11,073 bases of DNA from Actinomycetota bacterium (GTDB lineage Bacteria > Actinomycetota > Actinomycetes > Actinomycetales > Microbacteriaceae). Shown in pieces: positions 1-5,972 of this stretch. Each line of letters begins with the position of its first letter. The first letter of the stretch is position 1. The position numbers were made by a program, and so were the translations under genes. Where the stretch lies: the NCBI GenBank assembly GCA_009699665.1, contig WLNS01000042.1, positions 1 through 11,073 on the forward strand, given 5' to 3'. The notes below the pieces were generated by a model. It was not told the DNA's origin. It did no database searches and was given only the letters and a program-made list of their open reading frames with translations.

Positions 1-338
1 AGCGCCTGGATGGCATCCCGCACTATCTCGCTTTGGCTACGTGACGTGCGCGCCTGCAATTCGGCAATGGCGCGAAACTGTTGTGCCGTGACTCGTCCCC
101 GGATCTCGCGTGACGGCCCGCGCTCGTAAGCATTGCCCAACTTGGGGCGGCCGGGCCGCAACGCCGCGGCGAGGGCTTCTTCTGAGCCGTACTCCTTCAG
201 CAGAAAAGCGCGCCCAGCCTCAGCCGCGGCAGCTCCCGTCAGCACCGAGCCGGGGACGACCTCAAAGTCACCTGAATTGATTTTTTCGGCTAGCGCGGCG
301 TAATGCTCTTCGTCTTCTGGGGAAAGCTTTTTAGTCAT
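1..338 (-). CDS. CopG-like ribbon-helix-helix antitoxin (partial, C-terminus off window)
   Basis: The frame is open from the ATG at 338 to the window edge, giving 112 visible residues and no stop. The N-terminal 70 residues are acidic and Ala-rich (MTKKLSPEDEEHY...). From about residue 78 there is a typical RHH strand-helix-helix pattern: IRGRVTAQQFRAIAELQ, then a turn, then RSQSEIVRDAIQAL. In CopG/VapB-type antitoxins this fold dimerises, binds its own promoter and neutralises a co-encoded toxin. A toxin gene would be expected just beyond the left edge but cannot be seen. The start is supported by an AGAGG SD at 348-352, 9 nt before the ATG. That SD lies in a perfect inverted repeat (348-379), and a promoter-like region lies at 410-441. 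A stand-alone RHH regulator is the alternative. The RHH call is fairly secure; the TA role is inferred. Confidence 0.72.
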   Translation of the reverse strand, partial: MTKKLSPEDEEHYAALAEKINSGDFEVVPGSVLTGAAAAEAGRAFLLKEYGSEEALAAALRPGRPKLGNAYERGPSREIRGRVTAQQFRAIAELQARTSRSQSEIVRDAIQA

Positions 339-347
339 TGTCGTGTT

Positions 348-379
348 CCTCTCGAAAGGATCGCCACCTGCTCGAGAGG
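348..379 (-). promoter_or_regulatory. 5'UTR hairpin sequestering the SD of the RHH gene
   Basis: There is a perfect 8-bp inverted repeat: CCTCTCGA at 348-355 and TCGAGAGG at 372-379, with a 16-nt spacer. In the minus-strand mRNA the 5' arm (CCUCUCGA) is an anti-SD sequence. The 3' arm (UCGAGAGG) contains the SD and ends 9 nt before the AUG at 338. If transcription starts near 400-408, the folded leader would hide the ribosome-binding site. This suggests translational control of the antitoxin. The pairing is seen directly; the function is inferred. Confidence 0.5.
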
Positions 380-409
380 GGCTGAACGTGACCTCGTACA
401 GGCCAAAAC

Positions 410-441
410 AATAAAGTAGCGGTTTATTCTCGCGTGCACAA
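410..441 (-). promoter_or_regulatory. Candidate promoter and operator of the RHH gene
   Basis: On the minus strand, TTGTGC (441-436) and TACTTT (418-413) are separated by 17 bp, giving a plausible -35/-10 pair. It would start transcription near 405, upstream of the SD hairpin. The -10 lies inside a perfect 6-bp inverted repeat, AATAAA (410-415) and TTTATT (423-428), with a 7-nt spacer. An operator overlapping the -10 would fit RHH autoregulation. The box matches are partial, so confidence is modest. Confidence 0.35.
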
Positions 442-478
442 CAGAACTCGGGTTGGCCGGCAATTTCTCTCTCCGGCC

Positions 479-736
479 CTACTGCTCCTCGTGATTCCAG
501 TCGGCATCCGGGTCAAAGCCCGAGCCGTACTGCGTCTCGGGGTAGGCCGTGTTGGGCGAGTAGCCGTGCGGGCCGCTGTGCACGTTGCCCTCCTCGTCGG
601 CGGTCATGGCGGCCGTATTGGTGGGTGATTGCACTGCTCGCGCCGCTCCCCCAAAGATCAGCCGGAACATGAACACCAGAAACCAGATGCCCAGCCCCAG
701 CGCCACCACAATAATGATGCCCGCAACGATTTCCAT
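479..736 (-). CDS. Small single-span membrane protein, hypothetical
   Basis: This encodes 85 residues, from the ATG at 736 to the TAG at 479. The start is chosen for its AGAGGGG SD, ending about 8 nt upstream; the frame stays open further upstream but lacks this signal. Residues 3-30 form one long hydrophobic helix (IVAGIIIVVALGLGIWFLVF...). A short amphipathic or basic stretch follows (FRLIFGGAARAVQ). The rest is a soluble, acidic, Tyr/Pro/Gly-rich tail ending DPDADWNHEEQ. There is no cysteine, catalytic motif or cleavable signal, so it is probably an N-terminally anchored protein. I do not recognise a family. It is transcribed divergently from the secreted protein at 877, and about 140 bp of shared upstream DNA separates them. 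Confidence 0.6.
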   Translation of the reverse strand: MEIVAGIIIVVALGLGIWFLVFMFRLIFGGAARAVQSPTNTAAMTADEEGNVHSGPHGYSPNTAYPETQYGSGFDPDADWNHEEQ

Positions 737-780
737 AAGTGGCCCCTCTTTCAGTCTCGAGTATTCATGGCCGCAAGGAC

Positions 781-804
781 AACGAAATGTCAAACGAAAT
801 GTCA
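781..804. repeat. Two tandem perfect 12-bp repeats in the divergent intergenic region
   Basis: AACGAAATGTCA occurs twice in succession (781-792 and 793-804). On the minus strand each unit reads TGACATTTCGTT, and the junction creates a consensus -35 hexamer TTGACA (793-788). A weak -10-like CATGAAT lies about 18-19 bp further along, so this may be the promoter of the small membrane protein at 736. It could also be a two-site regulator target between the divergent genes. I see no strong -10 for either direction in the remaining 737-876 region. Confidence 0.45.
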
Positions 805-876
805 GTGGCCACGCATACACTCGCACAAAGAGGTAGGCAGGCCGGCTGGTCAACAATCGACGCACAACGAGGACGC

Positions 877-1362
877 ATGAAAATCACGGTCAAAGGGGCG
901 CTGCGCATCGGCGCGACCATCATCGGTGGGGTCATCATCCTCGTGGTTGTGCTCACCGCAATCAATCGACCCGCCTCTCGCCCACCGGTTTCGGGGTTGT
1001 CTTCGCAGGAATCGGCGTCGCCATCCAGCGCATCAACACCGACAAGCTCATTCGAGTCGGCAGCACCCGTGCCCACGCCGGCGATCACGCCAGTGCCAGC
1101 AAGCCACGAAACCGTGGTGGCCCGCCGTGGAATTGACCCGCTCTCTCGGCTGATCGAACAATCGTGTGACGCACCCGACTACATCGACATCGACGGCTGG
1201 CGCATCGAGGGTGACACCGTGATCTACTCGGTCTCGGATTCCGACACCGAATGGACGTCGACGGCCAGCACCTCGTTCGCCGCGCTCGACGCGGGCGCAA
1301 CATCACCCGTCTTTGTCACGGATGCTCACGACTGGGCCAGCAACGGATGCGTGATTAAATAA
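877..1362 (+). CDS. Membrane-anchored extracytoplasmic protein with Ser/Thr/Pro-rich linker, hypothetical
   Basis: This encodes 161 residues, from the ATG at 877 to the TAA at 1360-1362. The start is chosen because a GAGGA SD lies just upstream and the N-terminus (MKITVKGALRIG) is a basic segment followed by a hydrophobic helix. That helix covers about residues 12-28 (GATIIGGVIILVVVLTA). It lacks an AxA cleavage site and a lipobox, so a retained signal anchor is likely. Residues 30-78 are a low-complexity Ser/Pro/Thr/Ala linker, typical of wall-spanning stalks. The C-terminal 80 residues look like a small folded domain with two cysteines (in QSCDAPDY and NGCVIK), which could form a disulfide outside the cell. 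No family is recognised. The gene ends 39 bp before the carotenoid gene, which has its own promoter-like element. Confidence 0.62.
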   Translation: MKITVKGALRIGATIIGGVIILVVVLTAINRPASRPPVSGLSSQESASPSSASTPTSSFESAAPVPTPAITPVPASHETVVARRGIDPLSRLIEQSCDAPDYIDIDGWRIEGDTVIYSVSDSDTEWTSTASTSFAALDAGATSPVFVTDAHDWASNGCVIK

Positions 1363-1388
1363 CCTGCGCGAACAGGCGAACGACTGGC

Positions 1389-1394
1389 TAGATT
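1389..1394 (+). promoter_or_regulatory. -10 element for a leaderless carotenoid-gene transcript
   Basis: TAGATT lies 7 nt upstream of the ATG at 1402, and no SD-like sequence occurs between 1363 and 1401. A transcript starting 7-8 nt after this hexamer would begin at the initiator AUG. No clear -35 is visible. Leaderless mRNAs are common in actinobacteria. The placement is seen; the activity is inferred. Confidence 0.42.
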
Positions 1395-1401
1395 GGGCAC
1401 C

Positions 1402-2325
1402 ATGACTCACGAAAAGATTCCTGCCGGCGCGTCGTCATCCACGTCGAACTCGCCATCGACGTCAGCATCGAAGTCAGCCCGCCCCTCGCGCGGCGAGATG
1501 ATCGGTCTGTGGGTTCTCCTGGCCATCTCGTTTGGCGCGGCGTTCGTGCCCGCCACCGTGAACGGTTCTCTGTCGCTCGTGATTGGGCTGGTGCCTGTGG
1601 CGTTTGCCCTGTGGCACTTTGTGCGCTGGGCCGGAGCGGCAACCGCGTGGCTGAGCTTCGCCGCCGTGGTTATTGTGAGCTTCTTTGGCGAAGCCCTGGG
1701 CGTGGCCACCGGCCTCGTGTTCGGCAACTACTACTACCCCGACGGCCCGCTCGGACCGTTGCTGTTGGGCGTGCCGCCGCTCATCCAGTTGCAGTACTTT
1801 GCCATGGCCTACGCCAGCCTGATGCTGGCGCGCGCGGTGAGCGGATCGATCACCCGAGCCGTGGGCGGATGGCGCGCGGTGTGGGTGTCGGCGATGGCGG
1901 CATTCGGCATGGCGCTGCTCGACTTTGCCAGCGACCCCTGGCACGCCACCGTGCTCGGCCAGTGGATTTGGAAAGACGGCGGCCCCTACTTTGGCATTCC
2001 CGTGCAGAACTTTGTCGGCTGGTTTGGCGAGACCCTGGTGTTCCTGCTGATCATTCAGTGGCTGTTGCGGCGCAAGAAGGCCGTGGCGCACATCGAAGCG
2101 CCCAAGCCGCGCGGCTTCACGCTGATGGGCGCGCTGCTCTATGGAACCTTCCCGCTGGCCATTGTGATGATCCCGCTGATCAACACCACGTATGGCGCGG
2201 GCACACCGCTCACCGGTGAGCCGATGGCCATCGCGCAGTCGATGCTGTTGGTGGCGCTCTTTGCGGTGGTGCCGCTGTGGGTGGCGTCGCTGCTGGCGTT
2301 GCGTTCGGGCCGCGCGCCCCAGTAG
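1402..2325 (+). CDS. Carotenoid biosynthesis protein, CruF/DUF422 family, integral membrane
   Basis: This encodes 307 residues. The N-terminus (about residues 8-30) is a Ser/Thr-rich low-complexity cytosolic tail. About seven hydrophobic segments follow. The signature blocks are FGNYYYPDGPLGPLLLGVPP (107-126) and LLDFASDPW...WIWKDGGPYFGIPVQNFVGW (172-207). These match my recollection of the family: a D(Y)YY...LG...GVP loop and a DP...GGxYFGIPxxNFxGW loop. Characterised relatives are carotenoid 1,2-hydratases acting on acyclic C40 or C50 end groups. Substrate and reaction here are inferred, because the family is broad. No other carotenoid gene is visible nearby, so it stands alone. ATG 1402 is preferred over the in-frame TTG at 1393, because TTG has no SD and overlaps the -10-like TAGATT. 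Confidence 0.82.
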   Translation: MTHEKIPAGASSSTSNSPSTSASKSARPSRGEMIGLWVLLAISFGAAFVPATVNGSLSLVIGLVPVAFALWHFVRWAGAATAWLSFAAVVIVSFFGEALGVATGLVFGNYYYPDGPLGPLLLGVPPLIQLQYFAMAYASLMLARAVSGSITRAVGGWRAVWVSAMAAFGMALLDFASDPWHATVLGQWIWKDGGPYFGIPVQNFVGWFGETLVFLLIIQWLLRRKKAVAHIEAPKPRGFTLMGALLYGTFPLAIVMIPLINTTYGAGTPLTGEPMAIAQSMLLVALFAVVPLWVASLLALRSGRAPQ

Positions 2326-2381
2326 GTCAACCACCTAGCCCGGCAACAGGGCGGCGTTGTCCCGTGGAGACAAATCGGGAG

Positions 2382-2404
2382 ATTGCATGTCCGTATGCAA
2401 TAAT
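2382..2404 (+). promoter_or_regulatory. Promoter/operator of the vapBC pair
   Basis: ATTGCAT (2382-2388) and ATGCAAT (2395-2401) form a perfect 7-bp inverted repeat with a 6-nt spacer. The right arm merges into an extended -10: TGC at 2396-2398, then AATAAT at 2399-2404, which is 5/6 to consensus. No good -35 is seen, as expected for an extended -10. Overlap of the palindrome with the -10 fits autorepression by an RHH antitoxin-toxin complex. The leader then runs to a GAAAGGA SD (2424-2430), 9 nt before the vapB ATG. Confidence 0.5.
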
Positions 2405-2439
2405 TGCCATCAATCACGCGACTGAAAGGAAAAGACGCC

Positions 2440-2703
2440 ATGGCACGAGCAAAAACTGTGGGATTTGCGATTCCCGAAGACATGCTGCCCGACCTCGACA
2501 TTGTGATAAATGAGTTCGCGGGGGGCAACCGCTCCGAGTTTCTGCGCGTGGCGGTTCGCCACTTTCGGTCACGCATGATGGCCGAGCGCATGAAGAGCAT
2601 CCGTACACAACTTCGCGAGGAACGCGGAGTAAGAACGTACACTAACGCCGAAGTGATGGCCCTCGTGCGAGAAGCAAAGGGCAAGCCCCCGCTCGAGGAG
2701 TAA
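2440..2703 (+). CDS. vapB: VapB-like ribbon-helix-helix antitoxin
   Basis: This encodes 87 residues, starting at ATG 2440 behind a good SD (GAAAGGA at 2424-2430). Residues 5-45 show the RHH layout: a short strand (KTVGFAIP), helix A (EDMLPDLDIVINEF), a GGN turn, then SEFLRVAVRHFRSRM as helix B. The C-terminal half is charged and helical and ends GKPPLEE, the kind of flexible tail that wraps the toxin active site. It is followed by a PIN-domain gene after a 2-nt gap, and the GAGGAG near its end serves as that gene's SD, so the two are translationally linked. In the family, the antitoxin dimer binds operator DNA and inhibits the cognate PIN RNase. An upstream palindrome (2382-2401) is the likely operator. 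The small size fits a complete antitoxin. Confidence 0.8.
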   Translation: MARAKTVGFAIPEDMLPDLDIVINEFAGGNRSEFLRVAVRHFRSRMMAERMKSIRTQLREERGVRTYTNAEVMALVREAKGKPPLEE

Positions 2704-2705
2704 CC

Positions 2706-3182
2706 ATGCGCGTCGTGTTCGACATCAATGTCTACGTCCAAAATGCCGTCGATGACGAGTCAGTGTGGCCAGAGATTGAACCCCTTCCGCCTGCCACCGG
2801 CCGAGCGGCGGCCGACTGCGTGTCGATTGCGTTCGATGGGGTGGACGTTCGGCTCTTCCTCTCGCCCCACATCATCGAGAACACGATTCGAATCCTGGCG
2901 CACCTTGGCCACACAGATGCGGGAATCGCTCGTTACATCGAGGCTCTCCTCGACATCGTCGAGATGTCGGGCGGCGCGGTCATGGATCCCCCGAAGCGTG
3001 ACCACGGCGTTGCAGATCACGAGGACAACCTGATCTTGGATCTCGTGCTCGCCGCAGATGCCGATGTACTCGTGACCGACGACACCGACCTCACCGCGCT
3101 CAACCCTTGGAACGGACGCGTGATTCTGAGACCCTATGAGTTCGTGAACCGCTGGTTACAGTCTGCCCGGCATCAGCGTTAA
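2706..3182 (+). CDS. vapC: VapC-like PIN-domain toxin (putative RNase)
   Basis: This encodes 158 residues covering a complete PIN fold. The N-terminal strand MRVVFDINVY carries the first metal-binding acid (D6), in a DINV variant of the usual DTNV/DTNI. The helix HIIENTIRIL supplies E58. The central block ADHEDNLILDLVLAADADVLVTDDTDL gives D104/D107, D112 and D125/D126/D128. This VTxDxDL ending is characteristic of the PIN_3-type putative toxins (COG1569-like). PIN toxins are Mg2+/Mn2+-dependent RNases, often cutting tRNA or rRNA; the target here cannot be predicted. The ATG lies 2 nt after the vapB stop, with GAGGAG at 2695-2700 as SD. All expected acidic residues are present, so the toxin looks intact. 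It converges with pheT, leaving only 18 bp and no visible terminator between them. Confidence 0.82.
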   Translation: MRVVFDINVYVQNAVDDESVWPEIEPLPPATGRAAADCVSIAFDGVDVRLFLSPHIIENTIRILAHLGHTDAGIARYIEALLDIVEMSGGAVMDPPKRDHGVADHEDNLILDLVLAADADVLVTDDTDLTALNPWNGRVILRPYEFVNRWLQSARHQR

Positions 3183-3200
3183 CGGTGGTTGCCGTACGAG

Positions 3201-5972
3201 CTAGTCGCGAATGGCCGCGCCGAAGCGTTCGGCCGCGAGGGCAACACCGGCCTGCTTGGCCTCGGTGGCCTCGGCCTGCGTGAGCGTACGGTCGGGGGCG
3301 CGGAACCGCAGGGCAAACGTGAGTGAGCGCGTTCCCGCCGGCAGGCCCTCACCCTGATAGATGTCGACGAGTCGGGCGTGCTCGAGCAGGTCGCCGGCGC
3401 CTTCGACGAGCGCGGCCTCAACGTCTGCTGCCGGGATCTCGGTGGCGACAACGAGCGAGACGTCCTGTGTGGCGGCCGTCATGGCGGGCACGGGCTCAGC
3501 GGCGACGGGTTCACCGGCCGCGGCCGCGATGGCGTCGAGGTCAAGCTCGTAGGCGGCCACCCGGCCGGACAGGTTGAAGGCGTCGGCCACCGTGGGCAGG
3601 ATTTCGCCGGCGTAACCGATGACGACGTCTCGATACGCGCCTTCGGCGCTACTCGACGAACGAAGGGTGAGCGCGGCGCAGCGACCCGGGTGGAAAGAGG
3701 CGTGCGTTGCCTGCGACACGACGATGTGCACGCCGGCAGCAGACGCAATTTGCGAGACGGCAGCGAGGGCATCCTGCCAGTCGAAAGAGACAGCCTTCTG
3801 CCCGGGCTCGCGAAGCACAGCATCGCCCACGAGCACGCCGGCGATGTGGCGCGGCTGAGGCGGGATGCTGGCGTTGAGCTCAGAAATCTGCGTATCTGTG
3901 GGACGTGTGCCCGCGGGCAGCATGGCGTGACCGTAAGTGACGCCGGCAACGGGTCGGAACACGAGCCCCTGCTCAAAGATGGCCAGGTCGGTGAAGCCGC
4001 GGGAGCGGTTGCGCGCCGCGGTCTGCAGGAGTCCGGGCAGAAGCGATGTACGCATCCAGCCCTGTTCGCTGTCGAGCGCATTGGCCAGCCGCACCTGGGG
4101 CACCTCACCACCGGCGACCGAGCCGAACAGGTTGTTGGTGGCTTCGTCAAAGAACGGGTACGCGAGCGTCTCGGTGTGACCGGCGCTGGCCAGGCCGTTG
4201 GACACTCGGCGACGCACCTGCTGCGCAACCGTGTAGCCGCGGCCAGGAGGGGCGACGGGCAGCATTGCGGGAATCACGTCGAAGCCAATGATGCGCGCTA
4301 CTTCTTCGGCAAGAGTCCACTTGTCGGTGATGTCCGGGCGCCAGCTCGGCGGCGTCACCATGAGTGCGCCCTTGGCTTCGGCAATCTGACCGCCGATTTC
4401 GGCCAGCGATGAGCGCACCTGCTCGGGCGTGTAGTTGTAGCCGATGAGGCCCGAGACAAAGCCGTCTGGCAGTTCGATGGGCTCGCGGTCGGACCAGTCG
4501 CTCATTGAGCCTGACGCCCCGTCGATTGAGCCTGTCGAAATCTCGACCGCTTTGGTCTCGATACGACCCTTCGGGTCTACTCGACCGACGACGTAAGAAC
4601 CGTGATCGGCGGCGACTCCCCCGGCCAGGTCGACGAGAAGCTGGACAACGCGACCGGCTGCCACCTCGGCAACGGCCGGGTCAACCCCGCGCTCAAACCG
4701 GCGGCTGGCCTCACTGGGCAACTTGTGGCGTCGCGCGGAGCGGGCAATCGACACGGGGTCGAAGTTGGCGGCCTCGATCAGCACGTTCTTCGTGGTGCTC
4801 GTAATCTCAGTGCTCGCCCCACCCATGACGCCGGCGAGGCCGATGGCGCCGGATGAGTCGGCAATCACGAGGTCTTCGGCGTGCAGCGTGCGCACCTGCT
4901 CATCGAGCGTGGTGAGGGTCTCGATACGACCCTTCGGGTCTACTCGACCAGCGGAGTCGGGGCCCTTCGGCCTCGATACGTCGCCTTCGGCGACTACTCG
5001 ACCGGCGGCATCTCGACCGTCGGCAGTGAGGGCGCGACGAACGGTGAGTCCGCCCGTGACTTTGTCGAGGTCGTAGCCGTGAATGGGCTGACCCAGTTCG
5101 AACATGACGTAGTTGGTGATGTCGACCACGAGGGAGATGGGACGCACGCCGGCCAAGCGCAGTCGCGAGGTCATCCAACCGGGCGTGGGGCGGGTGGCAT
5201 CAACGCCGGTGACAACGCGGGTGACGAAGACGGATGCCCCGGCGCGATTACGGATGGGCGCGGCGTCGTCGATGGTGACAGAAAAGTCGGTGCCGAATGC
5301 CTCGGCCGTGTGAGCGCCACCCGTGGCGGGTAGGTGGTGGGCCGGATCGCGGAACGTGGCACCCGTGGCGTGCGCATACTCGCGAGCCACACCGCGGATG
5401 GAGAAGGCGTAGCCGCGATCGGGCGTGACGTTGATTTCGACAGCCGAGTCGTCGAGCCCCAGCAGGCCGGCGGCATCCGTGCCGATTTCGGGATCGAGGC
5501 CGAGTGTTGACCAGACGAGGATGCCTGAGTGGTCGTCGCCCAGGCCGAGCTCCTTGGCCGAGGCCAGCATTCCGTCGGACGTGTGGCCGTAGGTCTTGCG
5601 CGGGGTGATGGCGAACCCGCCGGGCAGGACCGCGCCGGGAAGCGTAGCGATGACCTTGTCGCCGACCGCAAAGTTTTTGGCACCGCAGACAATGCCGCGC
5701 ACCTCGTCGCCCGTGCCACCGAAAGCCGCATCCGCCGCCTTTTCGCCGGGCTTGGCCACGCGCACCTGACACCAGCGGATGGACTTGCCGTTGCTCTGCG
5801 GCTCCTCCGCGAACTCGAGAACCTCGCCCACAACGACCGGACCCGTCACATCGGAACGGTGGATGTCTTCTTCTTCGAAGCCCACCTTGACCAGTGCCGC
5901 GTGAACATCCTCGGGAGTAGTGCCGGGAGCAAGGTCGACGTATTCGGCCAACCAACTGAGCGGAACGCGCAT
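3201..5972 (-). CDS. pheT: Phenylalanyl-tRNA synthetase beta subunit, with repeat-derived insertions
   Basis: This encodes 923 residues of the beta subunit of the alpha2-beta2 enzyme that charges tRNA-Phe. ATG 5972 is used because it shares one base with the pheS stop and starts the canonical MRVPLSWLAEYVDL; the longer frame upstream is not homologous. The domains in order are an OB-fold tRNA-binding domain (about 42-155, with GIVCGAKNF), the B3/4 editing domain (about 235-455, with LAGVMGG and EASRRFERGVDP), the B5 domain (about 498-570, with PPSWRPDI), a catalytic-like core, and a C-terminal FDX-ACB domain (about 829-923). Bacterial PheT is usually about 790-850 residues. The excess here sits at three sites: about 315-352, 461-491 and 771-782. 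Each contains DNA repeats that form hairpins, and the reading frame is kept through all of them. Function is probably retained, since conserved motifs flank every insertion. Confidence 0.96.
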   Translation of the reverse strand: MRVPLSWLAEYVDLAPGTTPEDVHAALVKVGFEEEDIHRSDVTGPVVVGEVLEFAEEPQSNGKSIRWCQVRVAKPGEKAADAAFGGTGDEVRGIVCGAKNFAVGDKVIATLPGAVLPGGFAITPRKTYGHTSDGMLASAKELGLGDDHSGILVWSTLGLDPEIGTDAAGLLGLDDSAVEINVTPDRGYAFSIRGVAREYAHATGATFRDPAHHLPATGGAHTAEAFGTDFSVTIDDAAPIRNRAGASVFVTRVVTGVDATRPTPGWMTSRLRLAGVRPISLVVDITNYVMFELGQPIHGYDLDKVTGGLTVRRALTADGRDAAGRVVAEGDVSRPKGPDSAGRVDPKGRIETLTTLDEQVRTLHAEDLVIADSSGAIGLAGVMGGASTEITSTTKNVLIEAANFDPVSIARSARRHKLPSEASRRFERGVDPAVAEVAAGRVVQLLVDLAGGVAADHGSYVVGRVDPKGRIETKAVEISTGSIDGASGSMSDWSDREPIELPDGFVSGLIGYNYTPEQVRSSLAEIGGQIAEAKGALMVTPPSWRPDITDKWTLAEEVARIIGFDVIPAMLPVAPPGRGYTVAQQVRRRVSNGLASAGHTETLAYPFFDEATNNLFGSVAGGEVPQVRLANALDSEQGWMRTSLLPGLLQTAARNRSRGFTDLAIFEQGLVFRPVAGVTYGHAMLPAGTRPTDTQISELNASIPPQPRHIAGVLVGDAVLREPGQKAVSFDWQDALAAVSQIASAAGVHIVVSQATHASFHPGRCAALTLRSSSSAEGAYRDVVIGYAGEILPTVADAFNLSGRVAAYELDLDAIAAAAGEPVAAEPVPAMTAATQDVSLVVATEIPAADVEAALVEGAGDLLEHARLVDIYQGEGLPAGTRSLTFALRFRAPDRTLTQAEATEAKQAGVALAAERFGAAIRD
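3627..3658 (-). repeat. Hairpin repeat copy D inside pheT
   Basis: The forward strand reads TCTCGATAC, then GCGCC-TTC-GGCGC (5-bp stem, 3-nt loop), then TACTCGACG. It shares its outer boxes with copies A-C, but the stem sequence differs in a compensated way. In pheT it is read in a different frame from the other copies and encodes SSSSAEGAYRD (about residues 772-782). It lies in a loop between the HPGRCAAL strand and the VVIGYAGE strand. Confidence 0.7.
4504..4548 (-). repeat. Second repeat family (ATTGAGCCTG...) inside pheT
   Basis: ATTGAGCCTGTCGAAATC (4525-4542) continues into TCGACC, and a shorter partial copy, ATTGAGCCTGACG, precedes it at 4504-4516. The motif differs from the CTCGATACG hairpin repeat that abuts it at 4554. 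It resembles, from memory, the TTCGACAGGCTCA-type interspersed motifs of high-GC actinobacteria. It encodes part of the Ser/Gly-rich linker just before the B5 domain. Confidence 0.55.
4554..4586 (-). repeat. Hairpin repeat copy A inside pheT
   Basis: The forward strand reads GGTCTCGATAC, then GACCC-TTC-GGGTC (stem 4565-4569 with 4573-4577), then TACTCGACC. It is identical over all 33 nt to the copy at 4917-4949. It is translated as GRVDPKGRIET (residues 463-473) in the linker between the editing domain and B5. Confidence 0.85.
4917..4949 (-). repeat. Hairpin repeat copy B inside pheT
   Basis: This is a 33-nt exact duplicate of the copy at 4554-4586, read in the same frame to give GRVDPKGRIET (residues 342-352). 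It sits immediately before LTTLDEQVRTL, where normal PheT proteins have a short hairpin loop (about VRRAkpGE...TLD). Confidence 0.85.
4969..5003 (-). repeat. Hairpin repeat copy C inside pheT
   Basis: The forward strand reads GGCCTCGATACG, then TCGCC-TTC-GGCGA, then CTACTCGACC. It has the same outer boxes as copies A and B but a different, fully compensated stem, and is 2 nt longer. It is read in the same frame as A and B, giving GRVVAEGDVSR (residues 324-334). It lies 19 bp from copy B. A further GGCCCTTCGGCC palindrome at 4961-4972 overlaps its left edge. Confidence 0.78.

Noticed and set aside
1474..2334. Long open frame (286 codons) on the minus strand opposite the carotenoid gene
   Set aside because: Its product is His/Arg/Gln-rich and without domains. 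It is the mirror of a strongly coding plus-strand membrane gene in GC-rich DNA.
2326..2380. Terminator hairpin after the carotenoid gene (CGGCAAC...GTTGTCCCG)
   Set aside because: Pairing is interrupted by mismatches and no T-run follows, so it is not supported.
3183..3200. Terminator between convergent vapC and pheT
   Set aside because: Only 18 bp are present, with no stem-loop or T-tract. Any termination must lie inside the coding regions.
3378..4412. 344-codon plus-strand frame opposite pheT
   Set aside because: It is fully antisense to conserved PheT domains. The composition (Gly/Arg/His-rich) is typical of GC-rich shadow frames.
4554..5003. CRISPR array suggested by repeated hairpin units in pheT
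   Set aside because: Copies are irregularly spaced (19 bp to over 300 bp), differ in their stems, are translated as part of PheT, and have no cas genes nearby.
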